Positions 57,252-64,000 of a stretch of 64,000 nt of DNA are shown here, piece after piece (the stretch's first letter is position 1; each line of letters begins with the position of its first letter). The translations under genes and the position numbers were made by a program. The stretch comes from Fulvia fulva (taxonomy: Eukaryota > Ascomycota > Dothideomycetes > Mycosphaerellales > Mycosphaerellaceae), in assembly GCF_020509005.1 (NCBI RefSeq), contig NC_063018.1:1798001-1862000 (forward strand), given 5' to 3'. Under the pieces are notes generated by a model. It saw only the letters and a program-made list of their open reading frames with translations. It did no database searches and was not told the DNA's origin.

Positions 57252-57848
57252 ATAGGAATAGATAGAACTATAGAACTCGAAGAACGCGTAGAGTCGTATT
57301 AGAATATAGAATACGGTAAGGCGTATAGCGCGTAAATGTCTAGAGAACGTAACGCGGCGATATTATTAGTAGGTAGTCGCGCGCTCGTAGATAGTTAGGA
57401 AATAGGAATCGTTACGCCTCCCCCGAACCTAGATAATATAACTTTATAGACGAACGGCGGTATACTACCGCTACTAAAGCCTAAGAGTAAATATAAGTAG
57501 CGTATATCTCTTTTCCCCGACCTCTCCTCTTTTCCTTAGAGTTAGATATAGGACGATAACCGGCGGGTTATAGTAGATACCGGTATCGCGCTATAATAGG
57601 AAATTAATAAAGCTTACTAGAAAGCCTTCGAGCGAGAAGAAGGTAGTAAGATTGACTTTATAGAACTATTCGAGTTTAAGCTCGAAGAGAACCTAGGCGG
57701 CGACCTAGACGAGGTGTACCTATTACTCGACGAGGCAGAGTATATTCTCGTATCTAAATACTAGAATGTTATACTAGACAAACTTACGACCCTCGTATCC
57801 TAGTACCCGAAGACTACCTACGACTTCGTACTATAGGTAGTAAATATA
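57252..57848 (+). pseudogene. gag: Gypsy-3 gag, 5' part
   Basis: Hydrophilic frame with several TAGs (FELKLEENLGGDLDEVYLLL-like near 57670-57730). It is split by LINE-3 and becomes continuous with 62831 when LINE-3 and one TSD copy are removed. Confidence 0.6.
57835..57848. repeat. 14-bp target-site duplication of LINE-3 (left)
   Basis: AGGTAGTAAATATA, identical at 62817-62830. Confidence 0.9.
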
Positions 57849-57864
57849 GATAGATAGATAGATT
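57849..57864 (-). repeat. (GATA)n tail of LINE-3
   Basis: Four GATA units directly inside the left TSD, the complement of the ATCT tail of LINE-1. Confidence 0.85.
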
Positions 57865-60800
57865 TGTCATTCCCCTGTTCTAGGACCCTATCCGGCCTAT
57901 ATAGGTATATATCTATTGTTATATATAAAGGGAAACCCGAATAGGTGAAAACCCTTCCCGCCCCCGACTACTCCTTATCTAGTTTAGCTTTCCCTCTAAA
58001 CGTACGTAGTCTATGTCACTACCCCGTTAGCCCCCGCTCCTAGCCGGTCTCGTCGCGCTACGTCGTGTCCTCTCTTCCTATACTGTTCCTACTAGGCGGT
58101 ACTGTTCTAGCCAGCCCTTCCCTAGTATCTAGTTCGTAATACGCCGTAGGTCCTTAGCGTTATTAAGAAGTGCCCTAATCTTCCGGTTCCTCGCCTTTAC
58201 TATCTACTCCCCCCTTCCTAGCGACTACCTCGGACAGACGAGGAGTACGTACCGTACGTTCTAGGAGCGATAGCCGTAGGGGTAGCTAGTATTCGTGTAT
58301 CCTAGAACCTTCCTCTATAATAGGTACCCCTAGAGGCCGATGTGTTCGCTTCGTAGTTAGGTTACTATACTACTCTATGCCCTCGTAAGGCGGTAGTAGA
58401 TAAGCTTCGGGGGGTACTTGACCGCGGATTTTGTAGCTAACTATTCCTTAGGTTGTCCCGCTAGCTAAGGGCGTCTACTATACCCTATAACCTAGTTGTT
58501 CTACCTCTCTTTCTATAGTTGCTCTATAAACGATTTCTTACCTTCCTATTATATTACTAGCTATTCGTCCCTTGCCCGGTAGTTCGGCTCGTTTCCGGGT
58601 CGAATACCCCTATACGCTAGTACTAATTCGCGGGCCCTTACGACTATACTAGCGATGACCTTCTATACTAGGTACTATGCCGACTTGCCTAAGTAGGATG
58701 TCCGTAGTCCCTAGATATATAGGTCGATCGGCGGTATAGCGGTCTCGTGCTTAAGTATCCTCGTTAGTATCGACTTATATACCCCGGTGACCTTCCTTAG
58801 GCATTAGTTTTAGATCTTCGCTAGCGGCGCGACGAGTCCCTTCGATAGGTAGGCCCTCTCGCCTAAGGACTACACTTAGCTACTATAGGTAAGGACTGGC
58901 CGTATAATAGCCGTATATAGAAGTCGTGACTACCGGAAGTCCGCCCCCTATATAGACGTAGTAAGCCTCTAGTATAATGCTATATTCTGTTTAGCTTTCC
59001 GTAATATTACCTATACGTACTTCCTCTACCGTAGCGCCGGGTCCACCTATAGTCCGAGGATCCTAAGCTAATTTACCGGGTTAGTCGTGTGCCCCTATAT
59101 CTAGATAGAAGCTTATATATTGTAGAACCGTAGCCGGCGCGTAAAGTGTATTAGATTGTACTTTTCTAGGGCAAACCGAGCCCCGTGCCTCCTAGCCTAG
59201 TCCTCGTAGATCTTATGCTTCTCTTCTAGTAGCCTATAGTTCTCCTTAGTCGAGGAAGACTACGCTAGGATGTTTATGTCGTCTACGAAGCCGCTCGTAG
59301 CGGTGTTCTAGGATTCTAGGGCTAGGAGTAGCGTCGCTATAAAGAAGAGGAATAGAATAGGTACTAGCGTTAAGCCTTACGGGATTCTAGTATAGACTAC
59401 TTGAAATAGGCTTTTATACTAGCCGACTAGGATCGACGTACTACGGTTTTAGAGGTAGGACCGTACGAAGTTAATAAGCTACTTAGGGAGTCCTTTCGAC
59501 CTTAGGATATAGAGTAGCCGCGGGTATAACACGTAGTCAAAGGCTCCCGATATATCTAGACTAAGTAAGGATGCTACCTTGTCCCTATTCTTATACTAGA
59601 TAGCCTTTACCTAAGAGGTAATAAGTTCTATCGCGGATAGCGTCGATCGCTATAGGCGCGTACCTATCTAGGTGTCCGGGAGTAGGGAGTGTTCCTCTAC
59701 CGCCTCGGAGAGTCTCGTTATAACTAGCTTCTTAAGCGCCTTCCTAAGAGTGTTAAGGAGCGTAATTGGGCGGTACGACTTTACCTACGTATAGTCTTCC
59801 TTCTACGGCTTACGTAGGACCACTATCGTCGATTGTTTAAAAGCTATCGGGTGGTACCCGGTCTATAGGTAGGCGTTAAAGATCGCTATAACTACTAGGG
59901 CTAGTTAATCTCTACACTTCTTTAGTAGCTCGTTTAGGATCCTATCCGGCCCCGGGGCTTTCTTCGCCGGTAACTTCCTTAGCATAGCGGTAGCTTCTCC
60001 CTCGGACACCTCCTATTAGACCGCGATACTAGGGGCTAGGGGAGTAGAGCTATTTATGTCGCTTAGATCAGCCTCGACTAGGGGCGGGAAGAACTTGCTA
60101 GCTAGTAGACGCGCCTTGGCCTCGGGGTCGCTAACCGGGCTACTAGGCGATTATAGCGCTAGGATAGAGAAGGAGGGGCCCTATATAGGGTCCTGTCGGG
60201 CCCATTTCGCTAGCTTCTACATCCTCTCTAGCTTGCCGGCGATTTCTTCTACTATAGCCCTCTAGCCGACTACTTTCTCCCTTCGTATTATAGCTTTCTT
60301 CTGTTAGTATACCTCCCTATATACGTTCTAGGCCTCCTCGCTATAGCTGCTCGTCCACACCCGGCGGGCTCTCCTTACTTCTCTTACTACCGTAGTACAC
60401 TCCGGCGTCTAGTATAGTTTAGACTATGTCGTTAGTTAGGTAAGCGGAACGTAAAGTAAGGTCGCTTTTCTTATTTCGTCTATTAACCCCTAGACTACTT
60501 CGTCTATCTCGTCTTTACTATTATATTGCTACTACGCGATCTAGACTAGCCTCTTAGAGTCATCGAGGTACGCCTAGATATTGGCCTAGTAGGCCTTTCC
60601 CTAGTTTAGCTTAGGGGTTCTCGCTAGTGTACGTTATATCTATATCGTAATAGAGGTCCTGACTAGTATATAGTCTAACGACGCCTCGAGTTTATGTTCG
60701 ACCCTATAGTAGGTTACCGTATAGTAGTAGCTATCTAAGATCTAGGAGAGGTCGATCGTGCCTTAGAGTCCCTCTCTCTTCTAGGTGCCTAGGTCCTTCG

Positions 60801-62816
60801 GGGTATTAAGGGCAATTACGTTGCTCGCTATTAAGTCGAGTACTTCGTCGGCTATAGGGTACGGCTATATAAGGCTTTCCTAGGAAGGGTAGTATATATT
60901 AAAGTCTCCTACTACGATATAGTACCCTTGTCTCTTAAGCGTACTGTCTAGGTGTCTATAGACCCCTAGGTCGCGGCTAGACCTCGAGGCTAGCGGTTAT
61001 ATATATAGGCTGTGTATCTAGGTACTACCTACGTAGAGGGAGGTAATATCGCCCCCGCCTTCTTCGTCTACGTAGTACACTACCTCCCAGTCGGATTCTA
61101 GTATGTCCTTACTAATATAGAAGTACGTACGGGGTCTACCGTCGCCTCGTAGGTATATCGTATAGCCTAGTAACTTATAGGTCTTTAGTCTCTTATAGTA
61201 CGGGTTAATCTATAGCTCCTAGATTACTAGAACGTAGTAGACGTACGGGTCCGCCTCGTATAGGAAATGGTTCTAGACTATATCCTTACTATAGTTGACG
61301 TTATACTAGATAATACTAAGCGTGTCGAGGCTAGTTATCGGTATCGACAATTATTTCCTCTATATCGTCCTATATCCTACTGCCCTATACGTCCTAGTCT
61401 ACGCCTATCGGCTATATACTAAAGGGGAGCCGGGCCTAGTTAGATTCCCTCGCCGTAGCTAGTAGAGCACGTGGCCTCCCGTACGCCCTAGGTTACGTAT
61501 CCTTTATATCGTTCTCGGCCCTAGGGCGCTTATACCCGACCGCCGCTAGTTAGTTCCGGTATAGGCTAGCCTTACGGTCGCCGTAGAATCTTAGGGCGAC
61601 GGTTCTATTTGTGATTACCTTGTTTTTCGCTAGTTTCCGCTATAGGCATTCCGTACTATACGATAGGTAGTGCCCCGGACAGTTCGCGTACCGTCTCGTA
61701 GTCGATATATAGTCCCTAGACATATAGTCTCCTATATAGTTCAAGCAGGCCTACTTGTTTATACACGTGTAGGTTTAGTGTCTATACTGTTAGCATTTGA
61801 AGCATTAGAGGACACGAAAGGATGAGGAGTGCTTTTCTACTATCTTGAGGCTATATTGCTAGACTAGGCCTTGTTCTATCGCTAGATCCGCCGCTTTCGC
61901 GTCTTATAGCTATACTATTAGCGCCGAGGCCTTCTTGCCTTCTAGCCATTTCCTATAGAGCCAAGTCGCCTTCTGGATTAGAGAGTTAAGAGTGACCGGG
62001 TTGTCCTCTTAGAGAGCGCGTAGGTAACCCTAGTTAGTTAGGTCAAACTCCTTAGGTATGTCGTAGACTAGGATCGTGAATTGTTTCGTTAAGATCTTCG
62101 CTAATACCGTAACCTTAGATACCTACTATAGCTATACCTCTAGGTGCCTCCTAGTAGTAGTAGAGCTAGTATAGATCTATAGAGTGCCGTTAGACTATTA
62201 GTTCACTACGACCACCCCTAGTTAGTTAATTCGTTAGGCGAGCTCCTTGTTCGATAGCTTCGCAACTTCGGCCTAGTCTTCCTTTACTATAATACGGATC
62301 GTAACTATATCGTACGTTAGGCGGGGGCCTAGTATCGATGCCGCGACCGATGCCTAGCTATAGGGGTGTTGATTCCGGGTGGCCTTACTAATCGCCTAGG
62401 ACGTCGTCCTCATTTCTTATTGCCCTTAGTAATACGACAGTACAAGCGCCGTGCGTAGCTAAGTGATCATTACCTATAGAGACCGGTAAGGGAGCTAATC
62501 GTTAGTTTCTATACTTTTTGCGTCCTCTATAAGTTGCTACTAGTTGTCTTAGGGGGGCTTCGCCTATAGGGCCGTAGGCGCCGTTAGTACCGTAGCCTAG
62601 GCTACTATTACCTAGGAGTTGCCTAATGTAGCTAGGCACCTCCGCGGCGTTTGGAGCTGAAGAAACAGGGTGAAGAGAGCTTCAAGCTGTCTAGATTGAA
62701 TAAGGTAGAACTCCCTTAGTCCTAGGGGCAGTGGCCTGCTTTGTATATCGTTAGAATGGCCTTAATAAGAGCTTTCGAATGTGTCTTGTTTTAGCGTAGA
62801 GATCGATGAGCCGACC
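57849..62816 (-). mobile_element. LINE-3: full-length Tad1-like LINE, minus strand, RIP-degraded
   Basis: 4968 bp bounded by a perfect 14-bp TSD; the 3' end (low coordinate) is a GATA/ATCT tail. ORF1 (about 62.5-61.6 kb, minus) has CCHC-type knuckles (C-F-K-C-Q-Q-Y-R-H near 61800-61760). ORF2 has an endonuclease near 61.4-60.8 kb and RT with GFVDDINI at about 59295-59268. The 5' end (about 62640-62816) is strikingly less mutated, with many CpA/TpG. Stops throughout, so inactive. Confidence 0.85.
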
Positions 62817-62830
62817 AGGTAGTAAATATA
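62817..62830. repeat. 14-bp target-site duplication of LINE-3 (right)
   Basis: AGGTAGTAAATATA, matching 57835-57848. Confidence 0.9.
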
Positions 62831-64000
62831 GCGATTACTAAAGGTAGACAACTCGATATAATAGAGCGAGCTAACAACCTCTAGAACACCTAGTATACTA
62901 CGCTATATACCGAGTATAACCGTATCTATAAGATACTACGAAGCGAGGAGGCTACAATATAGAAGATGGCTATAGACCTAAAGAGTAAGAAGGATTATAA
63001 CCTAGTAAAGTTATAAGAGGAGAAGAAGAAGGTATAGGATGCCGAAGCTAAGAACTAGGCTCTATAGAAGGAGGTTAACGACCTAAAGACCCGACTCTAA
63101 GCTACTAAAGACACTATATAGAATAGAGGCCGCTCTAGTCACCGACCCTCCTATTTACCTCCGCGCGAGACTTCACTCGAGTAGCTAATACGTAAGTATC
63201 GTAAAGCTACTAGTAGAGGCGGTAGCGGCGGAGGCGGTAGTAACAATAATAACGGTAATAGTAATAATAACCGAGGACGTAATAGAAACCGTCTACGACC
63301 TAGTAACAATAACGGTCGCGACTCTCGAGCGCGTAATACCCGTATATAGACTCCCCTAACCGAACTTTTAGAACGCCTATTTACTATTAACCGTACTCTA
63401 ATACGCGGTATCGAGGTTAGTAAGGGCGTGCCTAACCCGAAGTACTTTAAGAACGATAACGACCCTAACTTCGATAGTTAGTATAGTAGCGTACTTCTTA
63501 AGCTAACTATAACTACTTCCCGCTCCGAGGTAGACGGCCTACGTTTTATATATAGATAGATTTAGGGTGACCCTTAGAGAAGTATTAAGCCGAGGATCCC
63601 TATGCCTAGATAACAATCATTTAACGAGTTTAAGACTAGTAAAGAACTACTAGATTAGATAACGCGCTAGTACGGTACTCGTAACGAAGGAACTAAGGCT
63701 ATAGTTAATATCGCTACCTATAAGTAGGAGTAGGGCGAGACTATTATTACCTTCTACGCTCGCTACTCGAAGCTACGTACTTAGATAGAGTAGACCGACG
63801 AGACTAAGCTAATGCTATTTCGTAACCGCCTAAACCGTAAGTACTTTATTAAGACTTTCGGTAATAGGGAAGTAGATAGACGCTTATATAATATATAGGA
63901 TGTTATGAAGAAATGTACGGTACTAGATAAGAGCTTCTACGAGACCGACCGACTATATCTATAGAAGGAGCGCCTACGTAGTAACCCTAATTCGAACAAT
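62831..64000 (+). pseudogene. gag: Gypsy-3 gag, 3' part (runs off the window)
   Basis: Coiled, charged region, then a Gly/Asn/Arg-rich linker (GGSGGGGSNNNNGNSNNNRG near 63210-63275), then a capsid-like domain: FNEFKTSKELLDQITRQYGT (about 63620-63678), ETIITFYARYSKLRT and LMLFRNRLNRKYFIKTFGN. Interrupted by TAGs. Pol lies beyond the window. Confidence 0.75.

Noticed and set aside
60056..60265. Plus-strand 69-codon frame in LINE-3
   Set aside because: Opposite to LINE-3 ORF2; spared from stops by chance.

Overview
The window is from a filamentous ascomycete (Pezizomycotina, most likely a dothideomycete; the class is inferred). The evidence is short introns of about 50 nt with CTGAC/CTAAT branch sites, a fungal vacuolar cation/H+ exchanger, and pervasive repeat-induced point mutation (RIP). 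Two compartments alternate. One compact gene island (about 12.57-23.17 kb) has normal codon use and intact CpA/TpG. It is flanked by transposon graveyards in which almost every CpA or TpG has become TpA while CpG survives, so former coding frames are full of TAG codons.

Left graveyard (1-12.4 kb): a Tad1-like LINE inserted in a Ty3/gypsy integrase, that element's 3' LTR, a second gypsy (gypsy-2 copy A) whose 3' part carries a long open frame on the strand opposite pol, a gag-like retroelement piece, and a pogo-type transposase piece.

Gene island: a three-exon gene for a 1212-aa VNX1-type vacuolar cation/H+ antiporter, followed by five tandem paralogous genes (called P1-P5 here) that I do not recognise as a described family. 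P2-P5 share a splice-defined N-terminal module, a non-canonical C2H2 finger with a long Cys-Cys loop, and an FY-x3-M module. Most then have a hydrophobic-acidic DLxSSPEPE-like SUMO-interaction motif, a Psi-K-x-E sumoylation consensus, and a charged C-terminal coiled coil. P1 keeps the motif/coiled-coil tail, but its first exon is a near-exact copy of the histone H3 N-terminal tail (identical to H3 residues 1-13, with Q in place of K14). P2, P4 and P5 each carry one in-frame TAA/TAG of the CAA/CAG-to-TAA/TAG type and P3 has a frame change, so the cluster may be hit by RIP leaking from the flanking repeats.

Right graveyard (23.2-64 kb): a pogo/Fot1-like DNA transposon with TA target duplication; a nearly intact Ty3/gypsy chromovirus (26837-32598, 443-bp LTRs, 5-bp TSD) whose seven LTR differences and four premature TAGs are all CpA-to-TpA type; and a nested set of insertions: LINE-2 holds gypsy-1 (35294-56144), which holds gypsy-2 (41237-55010), which holds a Ty1/copia element (49424-54959). 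LINE-2 is then cut by gypsy-3, whose gag is split by a full-length LINE-3 (57849-62816) with a 14-bp TSD. I saw no tRNA, rRNA or CRISPR. Functions of P1-P5 are inference from motifs; their splice models need transcripts.
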